From positions 124,001 through 188,000 of the forward strand of contig QRDG01001511.1 in the NCBI GenBank assembly GCA_012064385.1: a stretch of 64,000 nucleotides of DNA, read 5' to 3'. Source of the DNA: Puccinellia tenuiflora. Its lineage: Eukaryota; Streptophyta; Magnoliopsida; Poales; Poaceae. Below are positions 1-11,641 of the stretch, piece by piece (within the stretch, counting starts at the first letter, position 1; each line of letters starts with the position of its first letter). The notes below the pieces were generated by a model. The model did not search any database. It worked only from the letters and a program-made list of their open reading frames with translations, and was not told the origin of the DNA. The translations under genes and the position numbers were made by a program.

Positions 1-430
1 GTTCACTATTTTTTTTGGTTCGTTGGTATTTTTGGTTCGCCATAATTTTTGGTTCACTATTATTTTCGGTTCACCCGAATTTTTGGTTCACTATTTTTTT
101 GGTTCGCCGGTATTTTTGGTTTGCCCGAATTTTTGGTTCACTATTATTTTCGGTTCAACCGAATTTTTAGTTCACCACAATTTTTGGTTCACCCGATTTT
201 GGTTCCGTTTTGGTTCACTATTATTTTTGGTTCACTGAATTTTTGGTTCACTATTATTTTCGGTTCACCCGATTTTGGTTACTTTTCGTTTCACTATTAT
301 TTTTGTTTTACCGATATTTTTTGTTCACTGTTATTTTTGGTTCACCGATATTTTTGGTTTACCACAATTTTCGGTTCATCCAAAATTTTCTTTTTTCCTT
401 TATTTTTATATTGTTCTCAATGCTAAGATT
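1..430. repeat. Degenerate GGTTCAC minisatellite
   Basis: The segment repeats a short T-rich unit built on 'TTTTTGGTTCAC', alternating with 'TATTATTTTCGGTTCACC', roughly every 18-22 bases. Units differ by substitutions and small length changes. The overlapping forward open frames here rich in F, W, G and S are by-products of the repeat. The array runs off the left window edge, so its full length is unknown. Confidence 0.85.
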
Positions 431-1478
431 TTTAAAATTCAAATTTTAATAAAATCGTTTTCCTTTTGTTTTTTATATTATTTTTATAATAGTTTTGATT
501 ATTAAAATGGTTCATATTTTTTATAAACAGTTATTTTTTGAAAATATTCATTTTAAAAATGGTTCGGATTTCCAAGAAGCAAGCAGCTGCGTGCCTGCGT
601 CTCAGTACTCTCTCGGTGATGCTGGTCTATCCAGCCGTAGTCTGTGGTCACCGGCTAACTAACTGCTCACTGCTCATCAGTCGTGTTTCAAAAAAAAAAA
701 CCGCTCATCGGTCGTCACATGGTCCAAGGGCTTCGGAACACAGTACGAAGAAGAAAGGAAGAAGAGAAAGAATAACATTTCGCGCTAATGGGCTTTCGTC
801 GTTAATGGGCCTTCGCTGCAGGAAGAAGGAAGAAGGCGGTCGTGCGGGCGAGTCGCTGTTACGACTCGCTGAAGGCGAGTAATAGGGCATCCCCCCGCAG
901 CTACCCAAAGCGCGCAAGGCAGGGAACAACGCTCACCTATCATGGGCCGGCTGCCGTCTAGGCCCAACAAGCAATCCTTTGGCGAAACGGAAGCAGGGGA
1001 TCGCTCGAGCGGTGGGGAGGAGCACCCAAGTTTCCGAATCCGACGACTAGTTGAAAAGATTTCTTTTTGCGTGAGAGAAAGTGCTTGGAAGTTGCAACAA
1101 GTCGTCGGCTCGAACACCAAGTTCAGATCTTAGAGCCGTGGATGCCTACTCTCCTATATATATATATATAGGAGAAGAGTACCATTGACTGCAAGCGGTA
1201 ACATCTAGCTAGGTTTTGCATCTACCACACAGATAACATTTTGTGATTAGTGTAAATCTCCGTTCACACTGCAGTAAATTTCCAAGGCCTTTCTTGGAGT
1301 TGATAAATTATAAGAGACTGCGATAGTGCCATAGTGGGATGCACATGCAAATAGGGTCAAGAGTAGCAGTGAGTCATGGCCATAGTGGGGAACATCACAT
1401 TCAGCCTGCAATACTTCCCCATCCATCGATAGAGAACTAGCTAAGCAAACTCCAAGCTACCGCAAATTAAGGGGCGCC
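431..1478. other. Upstream region of the NLR pseudogene
   Basis: About 1 kb without a convincing gene. The first 100 bases are AT-rich, followed by mixed-composition sequence with a run of A at about 690. CTCC(TA)8GGAG at 1151-1174 is a perfect palindrome and may serve as a TATA-like element about 300 bases before the NLR start. The 114-residue open frame at 538-882 has no recognisable domain and I do not call it a gene. Confidence 0.5.
1151..1174. promoter_or_regulatory. Palindromic (TA)8 tract, possible TATA region
   Basis: CTCC-(TA)8-GGAG reads the same on both strands. It lies 305-328 bases before the NLR ATG. It could be a core promoter element with a long 5' leader, or simply a microsatellite; the sequence alone does not decide. 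Confidence 0.3.
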
Positions 1479-2300
1479 ATGGAGACCGCTCTAGTGAGCG
1501 CAGCGGCCGGAGCATTGAAGCCGGTGCTGGGAAAGCTTGCCACCCTGCTGGGCGACGAGTACAAGTGTTTCCGTCGTAAGGAGATCGGGTTCCTCTCTCC
1601 CGAGCTCACCGCCATGGAAGCTTTTCTCCAGAAGATGTCAATGGAGGAGGAACCTGATGTGCAAGACAAGGTTTGGATGAAGGAGGTGCGGGAGTTGTCC
1701 TATGACATCGAGGACAGCCTCGATGACTTCATGCAAAATGCCGGTGACAATTCTGCCAAGCCAGGTGGCTTCATGAAGAAGATCAAGAACTTGCTAGATA
1801 GGACCAAGGATCGCCACCAGATTGCCAAGGCGATTGAAGATTTGAAGAAGCAAGTAATTGAGGCGAGCGAGAGGCAGAAGAGGTACGCGAGTAGAGAGGC
1901 CGTCTCCAAGGTCAACAGTGTAACCGTTGACCCTAGAGCTCTTGCTATATTTGAGGATGTGTCAAATCTTGTCGGTATCGATGGGCCCAAGAATGAGCTT
2001 GTTCGATTATTTTCTCAAGAGAGAGAACAGATGCGAATCAAGCCAAAAACAACCCAAGATGATCTCTATTGTTGGATTTGGAGGACTAGGCAAGACTACT
2101 CTTGTCTTGCTTTCCAAGTGTACAAAGAGATCAAAGAGCAATCTGATTGTCATGCATGCCTTTGTGTCTGTGTCACGAAATCCAGACATGATGAAAGTAT
2201 TGGGAAGTATTCACAACCAGGTAACTGGTGAAGGTAATTCAAGCACCCAGGACCTACAACAACTTATCACTCGGATCTCAAATTTCCTAGCAGACAAAAG

Positions 2301-2442
2301 GTATTATATACAATCTCTTGATTATTATTTTTCAATATTCTAAATTTGATCTTTGACATACAATGATATATTAGATTAACACAAGGTTTATAATATATAT
2401 AAACAAAGTACCACATCTATCACAAGTGATTTATTTGTGCAG
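2301..2442 (+). other. NLR intron 1 (GT-AG)
   Basis: The donor is AAAAG|GTATTA and the acceptor TTTGTGCAG|GTATTT. Removing 142 bases joins LADK to RYFIVVDDIW, restoring the stretch leading to the kinase-2 motif. The intron is AT-rich. The codon joined across it is AGG (Arg). Confidence 0.8.
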
Positions 2443-2618
2443 GTATTTTATTGTGGTTGACGATATATGGAATGTGGATGTATGGAATGTTATCAAGTAT
2501 GCATTCCCCCCGAATGGTTATGAATGTAGAGTAATCACCACCACTCGTGTAAGTAATGTTGCTCAATCATGCCAATCATCTTTTAATGGTCATATATATG
2601 CCATGGATCCCCTTTGTG

Positions 2619-5600
2619 TGTATAGCGACCTTGCCTTTTAAATAGGCCAAGATCCCTGTGTTCTGTGCTAGTCGCTGGATCGAATAGCTAGCACCACAGT
2701 TTAAGATATAATATCATGCAAATGCGTCAAATATCTATTACATCGAAGATCCAGAAAAATAGTCCATTACAAGTTGCATAGCCGAAGGCTAGCATTTTAC
2801 AAAGTTCAGCAGCGGAAAACATAAATAGCATGGAGCCTCATCATCTTCATGTGCCACAGGCAGACATGTTGGTTGCAGACTCGAAACCTCTAACGTTCCT
2901 TACTCTTCGGCAGAACAACCTGCAACGCGTATGTTATAGCCAAAAATTGGTCAGAACCATTGAAATGGATCTGGCAAATGATACTTGTCGACTCAAATGG
3001 CGAACCTTAACTTCTACATGCTTATTTGGCTAGGTGGAGTTCAAGTCTATTTGCGTAAAGCCAATTTTTCCCTATCTTTTCAAATCATTTTTCTTTCCCA
3101 CCTAATTATGAGAAAACTTCCTGGAGCGCATCCCGTGTATCTCCTATCCTTGTTCACCCATCAAAATTTTATTTAAGAAATTGGAATGATGAGATTCTCC
3201 ATCGACATCCTAGTCCAGCTTGCTCAAAGTTGTCCGTAACTGGGGACACGGCTATGATCATAGTTTTACTACTCTCGAGAGTTTGTGGCACTTTCCCCAC
3301 TAGACTCAACTAAACCCAAACTTCCTAATCACTCATTTAGTGAAAAGGAAAGGAGAGAGTCGAGACGGGATTTTTCAAAAGAGCTTTCCCATACACATGT
3401 CCGAACAATACCCACCTACATCCCCTACATCTGCTTGTTCGTCCGGTCAGGTCCACTCAACTTACTAAATCAAGACAGAGCCCATATGACTAGTGGTTGC
3501 ACTGGAAGCAAACTAAAACATGGAGTGACATTGGATCCCTTTAATCCTGGGTGGCCAACCACAAGTGAACAACTCAGGTAACCACGTAAATGGTCCTGAG
3601 CAGACACTCAACTCTCGTCAACCAAGCAATACCAAATCCACCCAGGTAGTTCATTAACTTAGTTGTTTTATCCTTGCTCAACTAGAAAAACATTTCTTTG
3701 CATAGCTAAGCATAAACTAAGTTAATGGCTTCTATCAACAAGTAAGGGGGTGCTACACTAAATAGGATTTGCATAGCATACTAAAATAAAATAAGTACAC
3801 CTAAGCATGCATACTACTGGAAAACACTAAAATGCAATGACAAGAAATTCTATGACTTTTCTTCTTGGAGTATCACTTGCCTTTTGAAGTTGGTGTTGAC
3901 TTCTCTAAACAAAACCGCATAGCTCTCCATTCAAACTATAAGATAAAATAACACAACATAAACACACCATTCATAGCAACAAAATAAGCAATGCAAACAT
4001 TAGAAAGATTTGTTATTCTTTTTATTTTAGTCTTTTCTATCTTACGGATCATTAGGCAAAAAAACGATTAAGGCTTGGGGATGGCTTGCAAGATATGGTC
4101 TTGAGGTGTTGGATGACAAAGTCATCGAGTCAAATAATTAGAAAGAAATGTATCATTTGGATATGTCAGAAACAATTTATATGCTACAAAGATAGATAGA
4201 ATTTGGAATGGCCCATGTGAATGAGTCCCAAATTGTGCAACTACAATACTATTTAATAGAGTGTGACAACACTTATCAAAATAGTATAAGTTACACATGG
4301 GTTTGGGTAGGCATGAATTATATTGGGCATGATGATGGATGCATGGTCACAAGATTATGTTAGAAACAAATATCAACACTTGGTTTAGAGTTTGATTTTT
4401 AGGAAATGAATTTACTAGATTTGATTTGTGATAGATAGTGCTTCTATAATAATGGCGGACACCTATGATCAACAAGCTCATAGGAAAAAGGAATTAAACA
4501 AATAGGATTGATAGATTGCGATATATGGAATAGAAAGATCTAATTGGTAAATTTGAAGTAATCTTTAGGGAATGAGTTGAATAAATTTGAGCATGGGTGC
4601 TACTGGATATAGAACTCCACTATATTCCATTTGCCAAAAGGAATTAATTGAAAATAATTATAGAATTTAAGTTATGACAAAAATACTCAATATTTCTCAT
4701 TCAAAATATGAATATTTTATATTTTTCAAAACTTGAAACAAATGACAGAAGTATTTTATAGATGTTCTAAGGATTTCAACGATATATTATTTACTAAATT
4801 TGGATTAACAGATCAAAAGATATGAATTTTGGAAGATGGATACAATTTTCTGTCTAAAATGAACGGAAAAGAAAAGATCTGACACATGGCAGATTTTGAT
4901 TGAATGATAACGATTCAGTTAATTGGTTATAACAGGGCCACACGATATAGATCAGAAAGTACAAAAAGAAGGCTAGTGGCTCACCGAGAAAGTTCGACGG
5001 AAAAGGTCGTTGTGGTGGCGGCGACTCGGTCGTGGATGAAGAGGTCGTTCTGACGCTTCCCTGGGTTTGGCACGATGATGATGTCGTGTGGTGCGGTAAG
5101 GCAAGCACCATGGAGGTGTGGACGGCAAGTCACGCTTCCGGGAAAGACGGAGAGGAGAGTGTGGAATCTCGGCGGCTTCGGCGTGCTATTGTCGAGCTCG
5201 TTCCTGGGGAAACTGGCTACAGGGAAAAATGAACCGAAAGCTTCAAAAGGTGCGCAAGGACACAGAGGTAACGAAAGACATCATCACAGGGATTGGAGAA
5301 GGCTCACCTCGTCGGAATCTTGGCCGCGGCGGCGATGATGCTCGGGCTTCGGTTGGGGCGCAACCAACGGGAATGAAATGGTGCATCACCATGTCCTGGA
5401 GATATGTCTTGATGAGGGAAGCCTACTGGTGGGTGGAATTGACGAGGTGGTCACTGTGGTTAATAAGATCTGACGATGAACTCGGTTTGGGGCTGATTGT
5501 TGGCATGGTTGGTACGGGCTGTAGAGGCATCCTTTTTGGAAAGTTTGAGAACCAAAGTGAGGGAGGAGGAAGAGTGGCACGAAGTGACGCGCTCCGTTCA

Positions 5601-6563
5601 TCTTGGTATGGTGTGAGGAGGGAGATCGGGAGAGGCATGCCAACGCTTGGCATTCGGTTCACCGAATCGAGTCGGATGATTCAGCCAACAAAATGGAAAA
5701 TAAATTACCTGAATGAAATCCTTGTTGAGTGGGGAGTAAGTTTCGTGTTTGTGGAAAATCAATTCGAGGAATAGAATGCTTAGAAGAGGAGGGGAAGAGG
5801 TGAGTGGCACAGGTTGAAGTAACTTACAGGTTCGTGGAGGTGGAAGACGACCACGAGCGGCTGTTCGGTTCGGTTGGGCTGGATGGGCTGCGGTCCAATG
5901 CTCCTATCTGGGCCGGCCCAAATTGGACTCATTTCCCCCTTTTTTTTCTTCTCCTTTTGTTTTCATTTTTCTGTTTTTATTATTTGGACTCTCTTTTGAA
6001 TTCCAATAATGATTCAAATGATTTCAGAAAATTTTGAATACATATTTTGCGGAAATCTTGTTATAATTTAACCTTTTGGAACATTTATAATTTAAAACAA
6101 AATAATGAAAATCAAAATATTCATATTGACATATTTGGCACCTTTATGCCAAATTTCAATGCGGTTTTAGAAATTTATTTTAAATACCCTTTTATTTTAA
6201 ACATAAAATATAATATCAAAAGTAATCATTTTAATATATATTTTGCAATATCATTCTAATTTCAAGATAATAATTTGGGAAACCTTTTTACAAAATGATA
6301 TGGTAATAAGTCCAAAAATACTTTTAGGGTTTATATTTTCCCAAAGCAATTATTCAACTTTAAACTTTGAAATAGAAATAGATAATTTGTTTGAAATGTT
6401 TGAAAACCCAAAATACTTTTTAATAGGTCATAATACCTTTTTATCTTCTGGATTTTCTTATAGTTTAAGATTTTCTTTTAAACAATTCTCAAAAGTTTTC
6501 TTCCTTTGTCAAAAAGTTTTATTTCTTGTGATTTTTAACATTCCAAAATTTTGGGATGTTACA
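2619..6563 (-). mobile_element. Gypsy-like solo LTR (or non-coding LTR element) inserted in the NLR
   Basis: The NLR coding sequence stops matching after GTGTG (2616-2620) and resumes after a second GTGTG (6564-6568), a perfect 5-bp target-site duplication. Removing one copy restores the frame (...DPLC-V-MHSRQ...). On the minus strand the insert begins TGTAACATCCC and ends GGTCGCTATACA. The canonical TG...CA ends overlap the duplication by two bases, so the left boundary is 2619 or 2621. I see no gag or pol motif and no internal long direct repeat, so a solo LTR of about 3.9 kb is the simplest reading. A large non-autonomous element is the alternative. Open frames at 5032-5774 have no recognised domain. 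Confidence 0.7.
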
Positions 6564-8083
6564 GTGTGATGCACTCAAGGCAATTATTTTACAAAAGACT
6601 ATTCAACTCCGAAGAATGTCCATCACACCTTCAAGAAGTTTCTAGTAAAATATTGGAAAAGTGTGCTGGTTTAACATTGGCAATCATTGCTATATCTGGT
6701 TTGTTGGCTAACAAGGCAAAAACAAAGGACCAGTGGTATCAAGTTGAAAGTTCAATTGGTTGTGGACTGGAAAGAAATTCTAGCATTGAAACCATGATAA
6801 AGATAATATCACTCAGCTACTTTGATCTTCCACATCATCTCAAAACTTGTCTATTATACCTCAGCATATTTACAGAAGACAGTAATATTAGGAAGGATAT
6901 GTTGATTAGGAGATGGATTGCCGAGGGATTTATTGAGAAAAAACATGAGTACACCCTATATGAAGCTGGAGAGATGTGTTTTAACGAGTTAATAAATAGG
7001 AGTTTGATCCAACCTTCTTTTGGTAAGCGACTATCAGATGAAGTGGTCTGTTGCCGAGTTCATGACACGGTTCTTGATTTCATTGTATCCAAGTCTATTG
7101 AAGAGAACTTTGTTACCATAATTGGTGTACCTGGTATAAATCCTGACCCACAGAACAAGGTTCGTCGATTATCTGTACAAAATAATGGCGAAATACCAGA
7201 GACACTAATTTTATCTGCTGTCCGGTCACTTAATATTTTTGGTGGTTGCGTGAAAACCCCATCTCTCATGGAGTATAAACACTTGTGTGTTTTGTGCTTT
7301 GAAGACTGGCTGGAACTTGAAGATCATCATCCTGAGGGTATAGGAAATTTGTGTCACTTGAAGTGCTTGATGCTTAATGCAGAAACTATTATTGAGCTTT
7401 CAGAAGAAATAGCAGAACTAAATCACTTAGAGACACTTGACATATCTTCAGGCGATTATGTCTACCCTCTGTCAGTTCTGAAAGCTATTTGTCCAGATGG
7501 ACGATTGGTCCATTACCGTGTTGACAACTGTGACATTCCGGATGAAGTTGAAGGATTCGAGGCACTGGAAGTGCTGGGATCTGTTGAGGTGGAACAACAG
7601 TCGACTGACTTTTATCGGCAACTTGGTGATCTAACAAACCTGAGGAGGCTGGAATTGCGCTCTTACAGTGAGGAGGCAGATAGAGAGCTGGCATGTTCGA
7701 TCCGTAAGCTGGTGAAAGCAAACCTCGGTTTCTACAAATTTCTATGTACGACAGACCAATTAGCTTGGTTGAGGAATTAAACCTCCCTGCCGAATGTATA
7801 CTCCAGGAGGCTTGACCTTGACGGGTTTATCCCAAAGGTCCCGAGATGGATAGGATCACTTGTCAGCCTCTAGAAATTGTGCATCAATTTATCGAATCCC
7901 TGCCAGGAAGATCTGGAGATACTGGGAGGAATTCCCGATCTACGGTATATACATGTGGTTTATGATGGTCCAACGGCAGACCAGGTTACGGCTGCATTGG
8001 AGATTCTGATTGCAGCCCATCCCAACCACCCCATATTGGTATGGCATCATGCATGGGGCCCGAGCGGAACCTTTTCTGCATAA

Positions 8084-8354
8084 TACTTTCAGAAGAATAT
8101 GATGTTGTGATTTAGGTACCAATTTTTCTTGAAAGAAACAATTGCTGCAGCTTAGTGATGCGTGATCATTGATCAAGCATGTAGCATGCTAACATTGCCT
8201 TTCCCCAGATTGTAAGGCCAAGCGATTGGGTGAAGTCACCGTATTGGAATTCTTCTTGCCTCCCTCCATGGTGTACATTTATCCAGAGCAAAAAATAATT
8301 GGTTCCACTCGTCTTTTTGAGCTTGAAGTGCTACTAGACTACTGGCAGTCATCA
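8084..8354 (+). other. Former 3' flank of the NLR
   Basis: About 270 bases between the last NLR codon and the CACTA element. I see no open frame or element end, so this is probably 3' UTR and flank. Confidence 0.4.
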
Positions 8355-8953
8355 CACTAGTAGAAAAAGGACCTTTCGTCCAGAGCCCCATAAGCCATTA
8401 TTCCTGATTCGGCCAAAAACCGGGATCAATGCCCGGCATTGGTCCCGGTTCGAGCTGCCAGGGCCTCGTGAGCCATTGGTCCCGGTTCGGATGGGGGCAT
8501 TAGTCCCGGTTCGTGCTATGAACCAGGACTAAAGCTCCCGCGTCGGACACGTGGCGCGCCGCAGAGCATTAGTCCCGGTTCATAGCACGAACCGGGACTA
8601 ATACTCCTCCCCTGCCTATATATACCGCACCAAGCCAGCTTTTCTCCTCTCTTTTTTTTTTCCTGCTAGGAGGTCTGAGAGGTGGGTGCTAGTTTGTTTT
8701 CTTTTGCTATGCACTAGAGGTGTTCGATGAAATGCCCGAGCCACACTTAAGTTCACACAAAATGATATGAGGTGTCCGATCCACACTTACGCTTTCTCCT
8801 CTCTCTCTTTCCTCCGATCGATCGAGGTTAGCAACATTGTCCTTTTCATCTTTAATTGATACAAATATTGCATGTGTCGATGTACGGTGGTCATTTCACT
8901 ATTCAAGATGTTATTCTAATGGTATTTGATAAACTTAATTATATGATATGCAG

Positions 8954-9214
8954 ATGGATGCACGGAAGCGATGGATGTACGGCGACCGACGCAGTTCCGA
9001 TTTTATTGCAGGCCTGCATAAATTTATCGATGTGGCTGAGGCAAACAAAGAGGATGGTTTTATACCTTGTCCATGTGTGGACTGTCGGAACGTCAAGGAG
9101 CACTCTACCTCGAGAACCCTTCAAGGCCACCTGCTTCGGAGAGGTTTCATGCCCAGCTATAATTGTTGGACCAAGCACGGAGAAAGAGGGGTTATGATGG
9201 AAGCTAGACAATGA
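8954..9214 (+). pseudogene. Transposase-associated domain fragment (CACTA)
   Basis: The frame beginning MDARKRWMYGDRRSSDF and containing CPCVDCRN resembles the N-terminal transposase-associated domain of plant CACTA transposases, a Cys/His-rich module of about 75 residues. It ends at a stop at 9212-9214, where an intact element would continue into the TNP2 transposase. It is a remnant within the CACTA element. Confidence 0.7.
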
Positions 9215-9395
9215 AGAAGAAGAGGATGATGACAACTATCATATGTTCCCTGAAGAATACGGTGATACTGCAATGGAAGACAATGAAGAAGAAGGAGGTG
9301 AAGAACAACGAGCATCAGATGAGCCCGCTGATGGTCTTGGTCGGGTCATTTATGATGCAAAGTGAGAATGCGATACAGAAAAGGAGAAGCTGAAG

Positions 9396-9905
9396 TTGGA
9401 TGCCATGCTAGAGGATCACAAAAAGTTGTTGTACCCAAATTGTGAAGATAGAAGCACAAAGCTCGGTGCCATACTGGAATTGCTGAAATGGAAGGCAGAG
9501 ACTGGTTTATCTGATAAGGGATTTGAAAAGTTACTGAAAATAATGAAGCTGAAGCTTCCAAAGGATAACGAATTGCCCGATACTACGTACGAAGCAAAGA
9601 AGGCTATCTGCCCTCTAGGATTAGATGTGCAGAAGATACATGCATGCATTAATGACTGCATCCTGTACCGCAGTGAGAAGTACGAGAATATGGATGAATG
9701 CCCGGCATGCACTGCACTGCGGTACAAGATTAGACAAGATGACCCTGGTGATGTTGAGGGCGATGACGAGCCCCCCAGGAAGAGGGTTCCTGCTAAGGTT
9801 ATGTGGTATGCTCCTATAATACCATGGTTGAAACGTTTGTTCAGAAACAAAGAGCATGCCAGGTTGTTGCGATGGCACTATCGGAAGGTTGAAGTGAAAG
9901 GGTGA
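9396..9905 (+). pseudogene. TNP2-like transposase fragment (CACTA)
   Basis: The 169-residue frame contains DVQKIHACINDCILYR and DECPACTALRYK, the pattern at the start of the plant TNP2 transposase domain, and VMWYAPIIPWLKRLF. It stops at 9903-9905, before the catalytic core, so no complete transposase is encoded. The rest of the element to 10539 is AT-rich and non-coding. Confidence 0.8.
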
Positions 9906-10672
9906 GTGTAAAAGAGATGTATATATGCATGAAACTCGTGTGTACATGTACCGTTTGTAATATGTTTGACCAAGCACGACAAATGAGATGTGTGTAATAT
10001 ATTCGTGACGATGATGTGTAATAGTGGTTCCTTCATTGATGTATGTAGTACCATCGAATTGAGTGCAAAACAAAAAAATAAAAAGTGCCCAAATAAATAA
10101 ATGGAAAAATACAAAATCAATCTTCTAACGGAAGGTGCACAAAATTCCCCATATTTAACTAGTAGTGGTATTTTTGTAGTTCTAAACAATATTTAATATA
10201 AGTTTCTTAAACATGCATGCATTTGAAATAATCAAATAGTTCTTATTTTTTTGAACATTTTGATATTTTATTCATATTTTTCTGAATTACAGAATAAAAA
10301 TTATTGATTTTACAAATTTAAACCATTTTCTGGAATTTCTAGAAATTGTGAAATATCTGACAGAAGAGAGAAACATCAGTCCCGGTTCGTATTACGAACC
10401 GGGACTAAAGCTCCTCCACCCCTCGCTGCAGAATAGGCCACGTGGTACCCCATTAGTCCCGGTTCGGCCACGAACCGGGACTAGCATTAGTCCCGATTTG
10501 CTAGACGAACCGGGACTAAATGGGTGTTTTCCACTAGTGAAATTGCAATCTGTACCATATGTTAAATAACTTTTTCTTAGAAAAAATAGTGAAAACAATG
10601 GGCGAAGCGGTGAAGAAAAATGCAAACATTGAAATCCAACACATCAAACATTGAGAAATCTTATGTGTCTTA

Positions 10673-10962
10673 GGGTCCTTTGATTCAAAGGAATATTATA
10701 AGATTTTTGGAGGATTAGATTCTATAGGAAATTTTCCTACAGAAGTTGTTTGACTCAGACTATCATATCCTATAAAAAATAATCCATAGGAATTTGTAGT
10801 GTAAATCCTATAGAAAAAATCAAGAGGTCTAACCTCATAAAAAATTCCTTTACCACAATCAAAGGAAATCACTCCTCCTGTAGGATACAAGTAGACATGA
10901 CATCCCAATCCTACAAATTTCGTATTCCTACTGGTTTCATATCCTATGAATTAAAAGAGCCC
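10673..10962. mobile_element. Tourist-type (PIF/Harbinger) MITE
   Basis: A 290-bp AT-rich insertion with imperfect inverted ends: left GGGTCCTTTGATTCAAAGGA; right, reversed, GGGCTCTTTTAATTCATAGG. It is flanked by TTA on both sides (10670-10672 and 10963-10965), the duplication expected for Harbinger elements. It has no coding capacity. Confidence 0.8.
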
Positions 10963-11272
10963 TTAGGATTCAGATGTGCTACTGTGTAGGTGCGGTAGAA
11001 TGGTGAAAATATAAGTTTAGAGAGAGCACGTTTCATTAAAAAAAATTGAAACAAATGTTTCATTAATATTGATGGATATAGATCTGTTTTGACTATAGAA
11101 CAATGGACACATATCTGTTTAAATTTAGAACAATGGACACGAACTTGTTGTTTCGAGTGGTAAAAGTCCAATTTCAAATTGATTAATTTATTTGCCGGTT
11201 GTCATATGCATGCAAAAGTTTTGTGCGTTGCACTATTCCTAGGTGTGCATAGGTGTTATTCCTGGTTCTTAA

Positions 11273-11513
11273 GAGCAAGTACAATAAGACCACATAAGCG
11301 GACTATAAGGATTTAAATAATATATTATTTCTTAGTTGGATGGGAGAAGAGAGGATGTGCTCCTAGGCACTTTATGAGAGTTTGAGGTGAGCCATGCTCA
11401 ACAAAATAATACATTTTTATAGCTAACTATTATACACGTTGACTATATGGTTGGTAATAGATGACATGTCAATTCTTTATAGTCAGTTGTTTGCTCTACT
11501 ATTAAACTTGCTC
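11273..11513. mobile_element. Short MITE with GAGCAAGT ends and TAA duplication
   Basis: The left end GAGCAAGTACAATA and the right end, read in reverse as GAGCAAGTTTAATA, form inverted repeats. TAA flanks both sides (11270-11272 and 11514-11516). Length is 241 bp. The three-base TAA duplication suggests Harbinger; the superfamily is not certain. Confidence 0.7.
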
Positions 11514-11641
11514 TAATGACACATTAACTAAGATAGAAACACTAATCCTGAAAAGGCAGACACAAACTGGACAGCGTGGATCTTGCGGTAAGTACGCATA
11601 TGCGTACCAAATTCACTATCATAACTTGGTGTATGAACCAA

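Larger units (their letters stand above)
1479..8083 (+). pseudogene. CC-NB-ARC-LRR (NLR) resistance-gene homologue, disrupted
   Basis: NLRs are cytosolic immune receptors that use an ATP-binding switch to sense pathogen effectors. Exon 1 (1479-2300) encodes an Rx-type coiled coil (DSLDDFM) and, after a frame change, the P-loop GFGGLGKTTL near 2080. A GT-AG intron (2301-2442) splits an Arg codon. Exon 2 (2443 on) has kinase-2 IVVDDIW and ITTTR. It is interrupted at 2620 and resumes in frame at 6569 with HSRQLFYKRLF, CAGLTLA (for GLPLA), CLLYLSIF, RVHD (for MHD) and LRRs to 8083. The start has a good ATG context (gcgccATGG). Damage: a frame change at about 2040-2065, a 5-base insertion (2104-2108), a 4-base insertion (2157-2160), the ~3.9 kb element, and in-frame stops TAA 7778-7780 and TAG 7871-7873. 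Coding similarity continues in the same frame past both stops. Family identity is secure; loss of function is inferred from the breaks. Confidence 0.9.
8355..10539 (+). mobile_element. Degenerate CACTA (En/Spm) DNA transposon
   Basis: The left end begins CACTAGTAGAAAAAGG and the right end finishes ...TTTCCACTAGTG, the inverted CACTA terminus. Both subterminal zones carry inverted copies of 'TTAGTCCCGGTTCGT', typical of Triticeae CACTA elements. Inside are fragments of a transposase-associated domain and a TNP2-like transposase. At about 2.2 kb it is much shorter than an autonomous element. The flanking triplets are TCA on the left and AAA on the right, so no target-site duplication is visible and one end may have mutated or recombined. 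Confidence 0.85.

Noticed and set aside
538..882. A 114-residue open frame upstream of the NLR
   Set aside because: Low-complexity, basic composition, no domain, and the region looks like promoter and leader.
8355..10539. Autonomous CACTA transposon
   Set aside because: Transposase is limited to the N-terminal fragments, the element is too short, and flanking triplets do not match.
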